The notes: generated from the sequence alone by a model not told the origin. A DNA stretch of 64,000 nucleotides from Bacteroides ndongoniae (GCF_900108345.1 NZ_FNVV01000014.1:992001-1056000), one strand, 5' to 3'. Counted from the stretch's first letter, positions 52,419 to 61,945 are shown. Translations and numbers: made by a program.

Positions 52419-53354
52419 TCAGGCCTGAAAGAAAGTCTCTCCTACCTGTACGCACAACGTCTCTTGCGCAAGCCGTGTATGTGGGAAAACACTCCTTGCT
52501 TCCTCCAGCAGGCAGCTTTCATCTTCATAACGGGCAGAAAAATGCCCGATCAGCAAAGACTTTACTTCCGCATCCCGTGCCAATTGTGCCGCCTGTCCGG
52601 CAGTGGTATGAAAAGTCTCTTTAGCCCGGGAAGCATCCGCGTTGACAAAAGTCGCTTCATGAAATAACAGGTCTACTCCTTTCAATTGTGAAACCAGGTG
52701 TGGAAGGTAACAGGTGTCAGAACAATAAGCATAACGCCGTGGCAAATCCGAAGGACGAGTCAGGCGGGAGTTAGGAATGACTTCACCGTCGGGCGTCACA
52801 TAATCGGCTCCGTTTTTAATCCTGTTCAGTTCGTAAAGCGGTACCTGATAAAAGTCTATCATCTCACGCACGATATGACTGGGGCGAGGCTTCTCTGCAA
52901 ATATAAAGCCACAACATGGCATCCGATGGCGTAAAGGAATAGTAGTTACTGTAATCGAATGGTCTTCGTATATCAAAAGTGAATCTTTCGTTTCAAACTC
53001 ATGAAATATCACCTTATAGGTCATCTGATGGTTAAAGAAGTCGAGCATTGGCTGCAACAACTGCTCTAAACCGACAGGTGAATAAATATGAAGCTCGGCC
53101 GTTCGTCCCAAAAGATTGAGCGTAGAAATCAGGCCCAGCAATCCAAAACAATGATCACCGTGCAAATGGGATATAAAAATGTGATTCAGCCTCGAAAACT
53201 TCAAGCGTGATTTACGAAACTGCAACTGTGCACCCTCTCCACAGTCAATCATGTACAATTTATCACGTACATTCAACACTTGCGAAGTCGGGAAATGCCG
53301 TGTAGTAGGCAGTGCTGATCCACATCCCAAAATATGTAGCTCAAACTTTTCCAT
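52419..53354 (-). CDS. rnz: Ribonuclease Z
   Basis: A 311-residue metallo-beta-lactamase-fold endonuclease that matures tRNA 3' ends. Metal site: His63-Leu-His65-Gly-Asp67-His68, with later His in Cys-Ser-Asp-Thr-Cys-Tyr and Leu-Phe-His-Glu-Ala-Thr-Phe, and Leu-Ile-Gly-His-Phe-Ser-Ala-Arg-Tyr near the C-terminus. This is the short (RNase Z) form with the expected exosite region (about 150-205). The tRNA-Thr in this window lacks an encoded CCA, a normal RNase Z substrate type. It follows rpsA (85 bp, with a terminator between). Confidence 0.94.
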   Translation of the reverse strand: MEKFELHILGCGSALPTTRHFPTSQVLNVRDKLYMIDCGEGAQLQFRKSRLKFSRLNHIFISHLHGDHCFGLLGLISTLNLLGRTAELHIYSPVGLEQLLQPMLDFFNHQMTYKVIFHEFETKDSLLIYEDHSITVTTIPLRHRMPCCGFIFAEKPRPSHIVREMIDFYQVPLYELNRIKNGADYVTPDGEVIPNSRLTRPSDLPRRYAYCSDTCYLPHLVSQLKGVDLLFHEATFVNADASRAKETFHTTAGQAAQLARDAEVKSLLIGHFSARYEDESCLLEEARSVFPHTRLAQETLCVQVGETFFQA

Positions 53355-53371
53355 CCTGTTACAATAAAAGA

Positions 53372-53402
53372 AAGGGCACTTGTTTTTTCGACAAGCGCCC
53401 TT
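53372..53402 (-). terminator. Intrinsic terminator of rpsA
   Basis: AAGGGCACTTGT (53372-53383) pairs with ACAAGCGCCCTT (53391-53402), with one A-C mismatch. Read on the - strand it is followed by TTCTTTTATT. Confidence 0.7.
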
Positions 53403-53438
53403 CTTATCCTAGTTTAAAAATTTACGCAATAAAACCGA

Positions 53439-55229
53439 TTATTTCTTTTCAGCTTCCATTTGCTCCTTCAAGGCAGCCAGAGCGTCGATGTCACCCAATG
53501 TAGTAGATGCAGCCTGGTTCTGGATTACCGGAGTTTCTTCTTTCTTACTGTTAGCCTTCTTAGCAGCCTTCTTTTCGGCTCTTTCTTCAGCTTTTGCAGC
53601 ATCTTCGAAAATACGGCTGTGAGACAAGATGATGCGTTTTGCATCTTTGTTGAACTCGATAACCTTGAACGGCAGTTTCTCATCCAGCTGTGCCTGAGTT
53701 CCGTCTTCCTTAACGAGGTGTTTCGGAGTAGCGAAACCTTCAACACCATAAGGCAGAGCTACAACAGCGCCCTTATCCAACATTTCGATGATAGTACCTT
53801 CGTGTACGGAACCTACAGTAAATACGGTTTCGAATACATCCCAAGGATTTTCTTCGAGCTGCTTGTGACCCAAGCTGAGACGACGGTTCTCCTTGTCGAT
53901 TTCCAATACCTGAACTTCAATATCGGCACCGATTTGAGTAAACTCAGACGGATGCTTAACTTTCTTCGTCCAAGACAAGTCAGAGATGTGAATCAAACCA
54001 TCAACACCTTCTTCGATTTCAACGAATACACCGAAGTTAGTGAAGTTACGAACCTTAGCAGTGTGCTTGCTGCCTACAGGATACTTCTCTTCGATAGTTT
54101 CCCATGGATCCGGTTTCAGCTGTTTGATACCCAAAGACATCTTACGTTCTTCACGATCCAGTGTCAATACTACAGCTTCTACCTCGTCACCAACTTTCAT
54201 GAAGTCCTGTGCAGAACGCAAATGCTGGCTCCAAGACATTTCAGAAACGTGGATCAGACCTTCAACACCCGGAGCGATTTCGATAAATGCACCGTAGTCA
54301 GCCATCACAACTACTTTACCCTTCACATGATCGCCAACCTTCAAGTTCGGATCAAGAGCATCCCAAGGATGCGGAGTCAGCTGCTTCAAGCCCAATGCAA
54401 TACGCTTCTTCTCATCGTCGAAGTCCAAGATAACAACATTGAGTTTCTGGTCGAGTTCAACCACTTCTTTCGGATCGCTAACACGGCCCCAAGAAAGATC
54501 TGTGATATGAATCAAACCGTCTACGCCACCCAGGTCGATAAATACACCATAGGAAGTGATATTCTTAACGGTACCCTCAAGAACTTGTCCTTTTTCGAGC
54601 TTACCGATGATTTCTTTCTTCTGTTGTTCCAGTTCAGCCTCAATAAGAGCCTTGTGAGAAACAACTACGTTCTTGAATTCCTGGTTGATCTTAACAACCT
54701 TGAATTCCATAGTCTTACCTACGAATACATCGTAGTCACGGATAGGCTTCACATCAATCTGAGAACCCGGCAAGAAGGCTTCGATGCCGAATACGTCTAC
54801 GATCATACCACCCTTGGTACGGCACTTGATGTAACCCTTGATAATTTCTTCGTTCTCCAAAGCTGCGTTAACACGATCCCAAGAGCGAGTAGCACGAGCT
54901 TTGCGGTGAGACAGAACCAGCTGTCCTTTTTTGTCTTCCTGATTTTCAATGAATACTTCTACTGTATCACCTACTTTCAGATCCGGATTGTAACGGAATT
55001 CACTCATCGGAATGATACCGTCTGATTTGTAACCGATGTTCACAACTACTTCACGCTTGTTCATTGCGATCACGGTACCGTCAACAACCTCACGGTCGTT
55101 AATTTTGTTCAGCGTATTGTCATACGCTTTCTCCAAGTCTTCATGACTTACATTTGATACGGCTTCACCGTTTTCGTACGCATCCCAGTTGAAGTCTTCA
55201 ATGGGAGCAACATTTTTTAAATTTTCCAT
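53439..55229 (-). CDS. rpsA: 30S ribosomal protein S1
   Basis: A 596-residue protein with six S1 (OB-fold) repeats, seen as repeated Gly-x-Val, Gly-Ala/Val-Phe-Val/Ile-Glu/Asp and Gly-Leu-Ile-His-Ile/Val-Ser/Thr-Asp/Glu motifs from about residue 45 to 555. The N-terminal acidic segment (about 1-40) and a Lys/Ala/Glu-rich C-terminal tail (about 555-596) are typical of Bacteroidota S1. S1 binds mRNA on the 30S subunit; Bacteroidota messages largely lack Shine-Dalgarno sequences, so S1 and AU-rich leaders matter for initiation. A -7 box is at 55295-55302. Confidence 0.97.
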   Translation of the reverse strand: MENLKNVAPIEDFNWDAYENGEAVSNVSHEDLEKAYDNTLNKINDREVVDGTVIAMNKREVVVNIGYKSDGIIPMSEFRYNPDLKVGDTVEVFIENQEDKKGQLVLSHRKARATRSWDRVNAALENEEIIKGYIKCRTKGGMIVDVFGIEAFLPGSQIDVKPIRDYDVFVGKTMEFKVVKINQEFKNVVVSHKALIEAELEQQKKEIIGKLEKGQVLEGTVKNITSYGVFIDLGGVDGLIHITDLSWGRVSDPKEVVELDQKLNVVILDFDDEKKRIALGLKQLTPHPWDALDPNLKVGDHVKGKVVVMADYGAFIEIAPGVEGLIHVSEMSWSQHLRSAQDFMKVGDEVEAVVLTLDREERKMSLGIKQLKPDPWETIEEKYPVGSKHTAKVRNFTNFGVFVEIEEGVDGLIHISDLSWTKKVKHPSEFTQIGADIEVQVLEIDKENRRLSLGHKQLEENPWDVFETVFTVGSVHEGTIIEMLDKGAVVALPYGVEGFATPKHLVKEDGTQAQLDEKLPFKVIEFNKDAKRIILSHSRIFEDAAKAEERAEKKAAKKANSKKEETPVIQNQAASTTLGDIDALAALKEQMEAEKK

Positions 55230-55294
55230 TAATAAAATTGTTTGTTTAACTCGTTAATTAAGTGAGACTTTATATTGACTCAATAAATCGGGCG

Positions 55295-55302
55295 CAAAGA
55301 TA
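55295..55302 (-). promoter_or_regulatory. -7 box (TATCTTTG) of rpsA
   Basis: The - strand octamer TATCTTTG lies 65 bp before the rpsA ATG. Confidence 0.6.
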
Positions 55303-55430
55303 ATAGTATTTTCTTGAACAACAAAAACTTCAATCTAAAAACATTGAGAAAAAGTCTAAAGACTTCCATAAAAATAGAGCCTCGTAAAAAAGGCGACTTC
55401 AACCATTAATGATATCACACCTTTTTATAA

Positions 55431-57674
55431 TTAACGGTTAAACAGCTCGAACGTAAACTTCACACCTATTTCCTGATACTTCCAATTGGCAAAACTTGTA
55501 AATACGCCAAAATCAAAGACATGAGTGCCAATGCCATATCCAAGCTCCAAGTAAGGATTCAAGTGAGGGACAAACAACATATTGAAATACAAACGTTCGT
55601 TCAACACATATTGCGTATATTTATTCAGGTGCCTGATAAGAAGGAAAGGAGCCTCATAAACCGCATGAGCACGCGCATATTTTCGAGACGAGTTGTACCA
55701 ACGGCCATCCAACAGTTGAAACACCCCACCAATATCATCATTCCAACCGGTAGGCAGATTGGAACGACGCAGATTGGCAAAATCGACAAAATAAAGTTCT
55801 TCCTGCCGTGTAAATGCTCCCCATCCCAAACGGAAATATAAATCACGCATCAAACCCAACGGTACATTGTGCTGAAAGTCGACTTCAACCCGTTCATAAC
55901 TTCCTGAACTCTGAAGCACTCCTTTTATTCCACGCTCCCAATCAACCGACACAGTAGGATATTTGGAATGCAGATTCACTTTACGGTCTCCATTCATATA
56001 ATAATACTGTCCCGGTTTCCAGGTTAAGCGCACTCTTGGCGCAAAACTGTTATAGGTATGGCGAAACTTGTTCAGTATTTCCGGATCAAACCCCGGAAGA
56101 TACGACTGACCATCACTGACTAAACGTGTAGGAGGCGTATCGGGAAACACAATATCAAAATTAGAACGTTCGACCTCTGTACGACGGTGGATTGACAAAC
56201 CTACGTCCAATGTCAGTCCATTAACTATCTCCCAACTATGCTCCACATTCAGATACAAGTCATTAAAATAATCCAGATGAATTTGATTGAAATCAAACAG
56301 ACTGTCAGGAATAGCCTTCAAATCATCCAGTACATCACTACTGTAAATACGGTTACCATTACCCAACTCTACATGCAAAGCAGCCCGTTTACGAGGCCAA
56401 TAATCAAAGTCACTCCTTACCCTCCAATAGAACTCCTTTTGCTTAAAGTTATAACCGATCCGGGGCACTATTCTCAGAAGACGGTCACCAGGAAACAAAC
56501 GGTTGTATTTGAATTCCTGACGATACGAAATTCCGTTCGATCCACTATAACTCAGCAAAAAAGGATTGATTAAAGGAGAACATCTGACACTACCCAGTTT
56601 ATCCAGATTGACCGTATACCGACTGATCAATGCATCACCAATTTGCCCCCAAAACTCCAGGTTCTTATTCAACTTTTTTTTCGTTACCCCCACCGTGTCG
56701 CGCCGCAAAAAATAGTCCTGATACAACGACTGCTCATGCTGAGTCAACGGTATAGGACGCAACGAGTTGAAATAGGCCGTATCACGCTGATAAGCATTCG
56801 TATCGTTACTCAACGTATAAGATTCTGTCAGATCATACTTTTCCTTTTTCTGCTCTTCGACCTCCCGACCGGTATCCTTTTGAGATATCTCACTATATTT
56901 AAGCGAAGCTGTATAGCTGCCATCTATTACATTCCCCAAGAACCGGAAAGAACCTTCTACCATGTAGCGAACCGGCAGAAATTCATCTGGTGCTCCCACT
57001 TCCCCCAACTGCAACAGATTATCGAAACGAAACATCTCGGAACGACCGGCAAAACGGATCTCACGAACACTCCACACGTTATCGCTAACCACCATATAGC
57101 CACCAACCAGCTGGAAACTCTTGCTTTTAGGAATAAAACGAATCTTATATTGCCGGTTAAATTCCGGTCCCATTATCGAATCAATATAATAGGTATAGTA
57201 TTTTTTCGCATTGCTAGCCAAGGGCGAAAGCAATTTATCATAAAGCAACGTAGACGAATATATATTAATATGAAAGTACTCCAACAACCGGCCGTCAGCT
57301 TCCCAAAATTCCGAAGCAGTACCCACACCAGCCTTTACCTTTTGGTCATAAATATCCGGAGCCGTAAAATGCAGATCACTGTAAGTCTCCATCATATATT
57401 CGTTCACCCCCTTCCGTATCCGGAACATAGTAGGTAAAAAACGAATTATATGATTCTTTTTCCGGATATTGACTCTTCCTTTTATATACAGTTCTGCACG
57501 ATATTCGTTTACTATACTCTCATAAAATGGGGCAAAGAAGATAACTTTTTCCATAATCGAATCGGCTGAAACGCCACGTTTACCGTATATATTAGAGATG
57601 TCTTTTGCTGCCGCTTCCGCAACAATCAAAAGCAGCACCATAAATTCAATCCATATATATATTAAACGTTTCAC
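55431..57674 (-). CDS. DUF5686 outer-membrane protein
   Basis: A protein of 747 residues if it starts at the GTG at 57674, where a signal peptide begins (Lys-Arg-Leu-Ile-Tyr then a hydrophobic core ending Glu-Ala-Ala-Ala). The frame is open to 57746, but that would run into the glnN promoter. The N-terminal part (about 30-100) is mostly helical, followed by a Tyr/Arg/Phe-rich strand series ending Thr-Phe-Glu-Leu-Phe-Asn-Arg. It fits DUF5686, large Bacteroidota outer-membrane proteins often found with a carboxypeptidase-like regulatory domain; that domain is absent here. Function unknown. Confidence 0.78.
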   Translation of the reverse strand: MKRLIYIWIEFMVLLLIVAEAAAKDISNIYGKRGVSADSIMEKVIFFAPFYESIVNEYRAELYIKGRVNIRKKNHIIRFLPTMFRIRKGVNEYMMETYSDLHFTAPDIYDQKVKAGVGTASEFWEADGRLLEYFHINIYSSTLLYDKLLSPLASNAKKYYTYYIDSIMGPEFNRQYKIRFIPKSKSFQLVGGYMVVSDNVWSVREIRFAGRSEMFRFDNLLQLGEVGAPDEFLPVRYMVEGSFRFLGNVIDGSYTASLKYSEISQKDTGREVEEQKKEKYDLTESYTLSNDTNAYQRDTAYFNSLRPIPLTQHEQSLYQDYFLRRDTVGVTKKKLNKNLEFWGQIGDALISRYTVNLDKLGSVRCSPLINPFLLSYSGSNGISYRQEFKYNRLFPGDRLLRIVPRIGYNFKQKEFYWRVRSDFDYWPRKRAALHVELGNGNRIYSSDVLDDLKAIPDSLFDFNQIHLDYFNDLYLNVEHSWEIVNGLTLDVGLSIHRRTEVERSNFDIVFPDTPPTRLVSDGQSYLPGFDPEILNKFRHTYNSFAPRVRLTWKPGQYYYMNGDRKVNLHSKYPTVSVDWERGIKGVLQSSGSYERVEVDFQHNVPLGLMRDLYFRLGWGAFTRQEELYFVDFANLRRSNLPTGWNDDIGGVFQLLDGRWYNSSRKYARAHAVYEAPFLLIRHLNKYTQYVLNERLYFNMLFVPHLNPYLELGYGIGTHVFDFGVFTSFANWKYQEIGVKFTFELFNR

Positions 57675-57720
57675 CCGTAATATCTTATTATAGACAGGGG
57701 CAAATATAGAAAAAAAGGTG

Positions 57721-57728
57721 TATTTTTG
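57721..57728 (+). promoter_or_regulatory. -7 box (TATTTTTG) of glnN
   Basis: A TAnnTTTG match 33 bp before the glnN ATG at 57762, in the 87-bp divergent gap. Confidence 0.55.
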
Positions 57729-57761
57729 CAGCCAAACAACCAACAAAAAGAGAAGGCAACT

Positions 57762-59951
57762 ATGTCAAAAATGAGATTTTTTGCTTTACAGGAGCTGGCC
57801 AATCGCCGTCCTCTGGAAGTCACAATCCCCTCAAACAAGCTGTCCGATTATTACGGCAGCCACGTTTTCGACCGAAAAAAAATGCAGGAATATCTGCCTA
57901 AAGAAGCTTACAAAGCGGTTACAGATGCCATAGAAAAAGGCACTCCCATCAGCCGCGAAATGGCAGATTTAATTGCCAACGGAATGAAAAGCTGGGCAAA
58001 ATCGCTGAATGTAACCCACTACACCCACTGGTTTCAGCCATTGACCGACGGAACAGCCGAGAAGCACGATGGATTCATCGAGTTCGGCGAAGACGCTGAA
58101 GTGATCGAACGCTTTTCAGGCAAACTGCTTATCCAGCAAGAGCCCGATGCTTCATCTTTCCCCAACGGGGGCATCCGTAACACATTCGAAGCACGCGGAT
58201 ATACCGCATGGGACGTATCGTCACCGGCTTTTGTGGTAGATACCACCCTCTGTATTCCTACTATCTTTATATCCTATACAGGAGAAGCCCTGGACTACAA
58301 GACACCTTTGCTGAAAGCTCTTGCTGCCGTAGATAAAGCCGCAACCGAAGTATGTCAGCTATTTGACAAAAACGTCACCAGAGTATTTGCCAATCTAGGA
58401 TGGGAACAGGAATACTTTTTGGTCGATCTGGCCCTCTACAATGCCCGCCCCGACCTTTGCCTGACCGGGCGTACACTCATGGGCCACTCGTCGGCCAAAG
58501 ACCAGCAGCTCGAAGACCATTACTTCGGCTCTATTCCCCCAAGAGTGACAGCCTTCATGAAGGAACTGGAGATAGAGTGCCACAAATTAGGCATTCCCGT
58601 AAAAACCCGCCACAACGAAGTAGCTCCCAACCAGTTCGAGTTAGCGCCCATTTTCGAGAACGTCAACTTGGCCAACGACCATAACCAGCTGGTAATGGAC
58701 CTGATGAAGCGAATTGCCCGCAAGCACAACTTCGCCGTGTTACTGCACGAGAAACCCTACAACGGGGTCAACGGTTCCGGCAAACATAACAACTGGTCGT
58801 TGTGTACAGATACGGGTATTAACCTGTTTGCTCCCGGCAAAAACCCCAAAAGCAACATGCTGTTTCTCACATTCCTGGTCAATGTCCTGATGATGGTCTA
58901 CAAAAACCAGGATCTGTTGCGTGCCTCTATCAGCAGCGCAGGGAACAGCTATCGTTTAGGAGCCAACGAAGCACCTCCCGCTATTCTGTCCATCTTCTTA
59001 GGCAAACAATTAAGCAGCATTCTTGACGAATTCACACGTCAGATAAGCAATAGCAAGATGACAGCCGAAGAGAAAACAACGCTGAAACTGGGCATCGGCC
59101 GTATCCCCGAAATATTACTGGATACTACCGACCGCAACCGCACCTCTCCATTTGCTTTCACAGGAAACCGTTTCGAGTTCAGAGCTGCAGGTTCGTCAGC
59201 CAACTGTGCTGCAGCCATGATCGCCATCAACGCAGCCATGGCCAACCAGCTGAACGAATTCAAGGCCTCGATAGACAAAGCCATGGAAGAAGGAAGCAGC
59301 AAAGAAGAAGCCATCTTCCGCATTCTCAAGGAAACCATCATTGCTTCCGAACCCATCCGATTCGAAGGTGACGGATATTCGGAAGAATGGAAGCAGGAAG
59401 CTGCCCGACGTGGTCTGACCAACATCTGCCATGTGCCCGAAGCTCTGATGCGCTATATGGACAACCAGGCCAAAGCAGTTCTGATTGGTGAACACATATT
59501 CAACGAAACAGAGTTAGCCAGCCGTCTGGAAGTAGAACTGGAGAAATTTACGATGAAAGTTCAGATTGAAAGCCGTGTGTTGGGCGACCTGGCCATCAAT
59601 CACATTGTGCCCACAGCTGTCAGCTACCAGAACCGGTTATTGGAAAATCTGCGTGGACTACGCGAAACATTCTCCCCCGAAGAATACGAAGAACTCAGTG
59701 CCGACCGCAAGGAACTGATACGCGAAATCTCACGAAGAGTTACAGCCATCAAGATGCAAGTACGCGAAATGACCGAGGCACGCAAAGTAGCCAACCACAT
59801 GGATAACTACAAAGATAGAGCTTTCGCTTATGAAGAGAATGTACGTCCGTATCTGGAAAGCATTCGCGACCACATCGACCGTCTGGAAATGGAGATAGAC
59901 GACGAGATATGGCCATTGCCCAAATATAGGGAACTTTTATTCACAAAATAA
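57762..59951 (+). CDS. glnN: Glutamine synthetase type III
   Basis: A protein of 729 residues from 57762. It makes glutamine from glutamate, ammonia and ATP. The large size and the motifs (Trp-Phe-Gln-Pro-Leu-Thr near residue 87; Phe-Ile-Ser-Tyr-Thr-Gly-Glu-Ala-Leu-Asp; Glu-Gln-Glu-Tyr-Phe-Leu-Val-Asp; Lys-Thr-Arg-His-Asn-Glu-Val-Ala-Pro-Asn-Gln-Phe-Glu; Asn-Gly-Ser-Gly-Lys-His-Asn-Asn-Trp-Ser; Asn-Arg-Phe-Glu-Phe-Arg) mark the GSIII class, which forms dodecamers and is the main GS of Bacteroides. Active-site Glu, His and Arg residues are present. It is followed by a strong terminator and then cur. Confidence 0.97.
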   Translation: MSKMRFFALQELANRRPLEVTIPSNKLSDYYGSHVFDRKKMQEYLPKEAYKAVTDAIEKGTPISREMADLIANGMKSWAKSLNVTHYTHWFQPLTDGTAEKHDGFIEFGEDAEVIERFSGKLLIQQEPDASSFPNGGIRNTFEARGYTAWDVSSPAFVVDTTLCIPTIFISYTGEALDYKTPLLKALAAVDKAATEVCQLFDKNVTRVFANLGWEQEYFLVDLALYNARPDLCLTGRTLMGHSSAKDQQLEDHYFGSIPPRVTAFMKELEIECHKLGIPVKTRHNEVAPNQFELAPIFENVNLANDHNQLVMDLMKRIARKHNFAVLLHEKPYNGVNGSGKHNNWSLCTDTGINLFAPGKNPKSNMLFLTFLVNVLMMVYKNQDLLRASISSAGNSYRLGANEAPPAILSIFLGKQLSSILDEFTRQISNSKMTAEEKTTLKLGIGRIPEILLDTTDRNRTSPFAFTGNRFEFRAAGSSANCAAAMIAINAAMANQLNEFKASIDKAMEEGSSKEEAIFRILKETIIASEPIRFEGDGYSEEWKQEAARRGLTNICHVPEALMRYMDNQAKAVLIGEHIFNETELASRLEVELEKFTMKVQIESRVLGDLAINHIVPTAVSYQNRLLENLRGLRETFSPEEYEELSADRKELIREISRRVTAIKMQVREMTEARKVANHMDNYKDRAFAYEENVRPYLESIRDHIDRLEMEIDDEIWPLPKYRELLFTK

Positions 59952-59980
59952 GAAACCGGATATTCTATTTTTTTACAATA

Positions 59981-60029
59981 CAGGCTGGATATCCTGCCCT
60001 ACAAAAGCAGGAATGTCCAGCCTGTTTTT
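59981..60029 (+). terminator. Intrinsic terminator of glnN
   Basis: CAGGCTGGA (59981-59989) pairs with TCCAGCCTG (60016-60024), with a second inner stem (TCCTGC/GCAGGA), followed by TTTTT (60025-60029). Confidence 0.88.
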
Positions 60030-60116
60030 CTATAGCAATTCTATTTTTCAATAGAATCTTTACAAAAAACCTTGCACATTTTTCCAACAAATGCGTAATA
60101 TTTAATTTTTTCTTCC

Positions 60117-60124
60117 TACATTTG
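60117..60124 (+). promoter_or_regulatory. -7 box (TACATTTG) of cur
   Basis: A TAnnTTTG match 27 bp before the ATG at 60152. Confidence 0.55.
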
Positions 60125-60151
60125 TGCTGTAGAACACAGCTTTGCAGCAGT

Positions 60152-60853
60152 ATGGTGAAAATAAACTTATCAGATATAAATATTCCGGAACTAATAGCCG
60201 ATATGTGGTCGCCTCTGAATGAGGAGCAACGGGAGTTCCTTTCAAACCACTTTACACTCCAGAACTACAAAAAGAACGAAGTGATTTATTGTGAGGGAGA
60301 AAGCCCCGCCTACCTAATGTGCCTGCTGACCGGAAAAGTCAAAATATATAAAGATGGCGTAGGAGGACGAAGCCAGATCATCCGCATGATCAAGCCTGTT
60401 GAATATTTCGGTTATCGCGCCTACTTTGCCAAAGAAGACTACGTTACTGCTGCTACTGCTTTCGAACCGTCCATCATCTGCCTGATACCCATGAGTGCCA
60501 TCATGACATTGGTGACACAAAACAACAATCTGGCTATGTTTTTCATCAAACAGCTGTCTATCGATTTGGGTATTGCCGATGAACGCACAGTAAACCTGAC
60601 TCAGAAACACATTCGTGGACGACTGGCTGAATCGCTGCTCTTCCTGAAAGAAAGTTATGGACTGGAAGAAGATGGTTCCACCTTAAGTATCTATCTCTCG
60701 CGTGAGGATTTAGCCAACTTATCCAACATGACTACCTCAAACGCCATCCGTACGTTGTCGCAATTCGCAACCGAACGCCTTATCACCATCGACGGACGGA
60801 AAATAAAAATCATCGATGAAGAGAAGCTGAAAAAGATCAGCAAAATCGGATAA
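60152..60853 (+). CDS. cur: Crp/Fnr-family regulator Cur (carbon-utilisation master regulator)
   Basis: A protein of 233 residues from 60152. The N-terminal cyclic-nucleotide-binding-like jelly roll (about 25-135) lacks the Arg-x-Ala-x-Val phosphate-binding motif that would show cAMP use. A dimer helix (about 125-150) leads to a Crp-type winged helix, with the recognition helix at about 180-205 (Leu-Ser-Arg-Glu-Asp-Leu-Ala-Asn-Leu, Thr-Thr-Ser-Asn-Ala-Ile-Arg). Position next to glnN and sequence fit BT4338/Cur, which in B. thetaiotaomicron controls use of many carbohydrates and gut fitness genes. The identification by memory and synteny is good but unsearched. A 22-bp periodic array follows its stop directly. 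Confidence 0.85.
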   Translation: MVKINLSDINIPELIADMWSPLNEEQREFLSNHFTLQNYKKNEVIYCEGESPAYLMCLLTGKVKIYKDGVGGRSQIIRMIKPVEYFGYRAYFAKEDYVTAATAFEPSIICLIPMSAIMTLVTQNNNLAMFFIKQLSIDLGIADERTVNLTQKHIRGRLAESLLFLKESYGLEEDGSTLSIYLSREDLANLSNMTTSNAIRTLSQFATERLITIDGRKIKIIDEEKLKKISKIG

Positions 60854-60855
60854 TA

Positions 60856-60922
60856 TTTTTCCCCAGTTGGAGAAAAATCTTTTTCCAGTTAGAGAAATAT
60901 TTTTTCCTAACTATAGAAAAAG
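60856..60922 (+). repeat. 22-bp-period array (copy C) at the cur 3' end
   Basis: AGAAA recurs at 60871, 60893 and 60915, exactly 22 bp apart. Each is separated by TTTTTCC and an AGTT- or TAAC-like linker. The central core GGAGAAAAATCTTTTTCC (60869-60886) is close to palindromic. The plan (palindrome of GGAAA/TTTCC type, short linker, 22-bp period) is the same as in copies A and B with a different sequence. It begins 3 bp after the cur stop codon. Confidence 0.7.
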
Positions 60923-60950
60923 CACTAGTATTTTCTATGAAACATATCAG

Positions 60951-60999
60951 CAGACCGGTTTATCCGCATGAAGTGAACTTTAGCAGATAAACCGGTCTG
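60951..60999. terminator. Terminator hairpin between cur and trxB
   Basis: CAGACCGGTTTATC (60951-60964) and its reverse complement at 60986-60999 form a 14-bp stem, followed by TATTTTATT on the + strand. It is placed to end both cur and the convergent trxB unit. Confidence 0.75.
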
Positions 61000-61003
61000 T
61001 ATT

Positions 61004-61945
61004 TTATTCTCCCAACTGGAGGAAGCGTTCAGCCTCAATGGCTGCCTTACATCCACTGGCAGCAGCGGTAATAGCCTGACGATAATGAGGATCGGCCACA
61101 TCGCCGGCAGCAAACACGCCTGGCAACTTGGTACGCGGTGTACCCGGCTCGGTCAGGATATAGCCTACTTCGTCTGTATCCAGATAGGGCTTGAAAATCT
61201 TCGAATTGGGTTCATGGCCGATAGCCAGGAAGAATCCGTCAATGGCACGGTCGTAACGTTCTTCATCGGGTTGTCCCATGCGTTTTACCAGGTGCACACC
61301 TTCTACGCCATTTTCGCCGTACAGACCTACCGCATTGTGCTCGAAGAGTACTTCTATTTTTTCATTATTCATCACACGTTCCTGCATGATTCTAGAGGCA
61401 CGAAGGAAAGGCTTGCGGACAATCAGATAGACCTTCGATGCGAGACTGGCCAGATAAGAAGCCTCCTCACAAGCCGTATCGCCACCGCCTACTACGGCAA
61501 CCGTCTTTTTGCGGTAGAAGAAACCGTCGCACGTTGCACAGGCACTTACACCCATGCCCGCATATTTCTTCTCGTCTTCCAGGCCCAGATATTTGGCAGC
61601 TGCACCCGTAGCGATAATCAGGGTTTCGGCTTCGATCACTTTTTCTTCGTCGATTGTTATTTTATAAGGCCGTTGGTTTAAATCGGCCGAAGTAGCTACA
61701 CCGTAGCGCAAGTCTGCCCCGAAGCGGCCGGCTTGCTTGCGCAGGTCTTCCATCAGCTGCGGACCGCTGATTCCTTCCGGATAACCGGGAAAGTTCTCCA
61801 CATCGGTAGTGGTGGTCAATTGTCCACCCGGCTGCAAGCCTTCGTACAACACCGGCGACAGGTTAGCACGACCGGCATAAATAGCAGCTGTATATCCGGC
61901 AGGACCGGAGCCTATAATCAGGCATCTTACTTTTTCTGTTTCCAT
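61004..61945 (-). CDS. trxB: Thioredoxin reductase
   Basis: A 313-residue flavoprotein that passes electrons from NADPH to thioredoxin. FAD site Gly13-Ser-Gly-Pro-Ala-Gly near the N-terminus; redox motif Cys136-Ala-Thr-Cys139-Asp-Gly; NADPH-binding Gly-Gly-Gly-Asp-Thr-Ala; and the C-terminal Gly-Val-Phe-Ala-Ala-Gly-Asp-Val FAD motif. Length is normal. It lies 54 bp after the LolA-like gene on the same strand and is probably the last gene of the ftsK-LolA-trxB unit. Confidence 0.97.
   Translation of the reverse strand: METEKVRCLIIGSGPAGYTAAIYAGRANLSPVLYEGLQPGGQLTTTTDVENFPGYPEGISGPQLMEDLRKQAGRFGADLRYGVATSADLNQRPYKITIDEEKVIEAETLIIATGAAAKYLGLEDEKKYAGMGVSACATCDGFFYRKKTVAVVGGGDTACEEASYLASLASKVYLIVRKPFLRASRIMQERVMNNEKIEVLFEHNAVGLYGENGVEGVHLVKRMGQPDEERYDRAIDGFFLAIGHEPNSKIFKPYLDTDEVGYILTEPGTPRTKLPGVFAAGDVADPHYRQAITAAASGCKAAIEAERFLQLGE

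Noticed and set aside
53460..55025. A 521-residue + strand frame opposite rpsA
   Set aside because: Antisense shadow of a highly conserved ribosomal protein gene.
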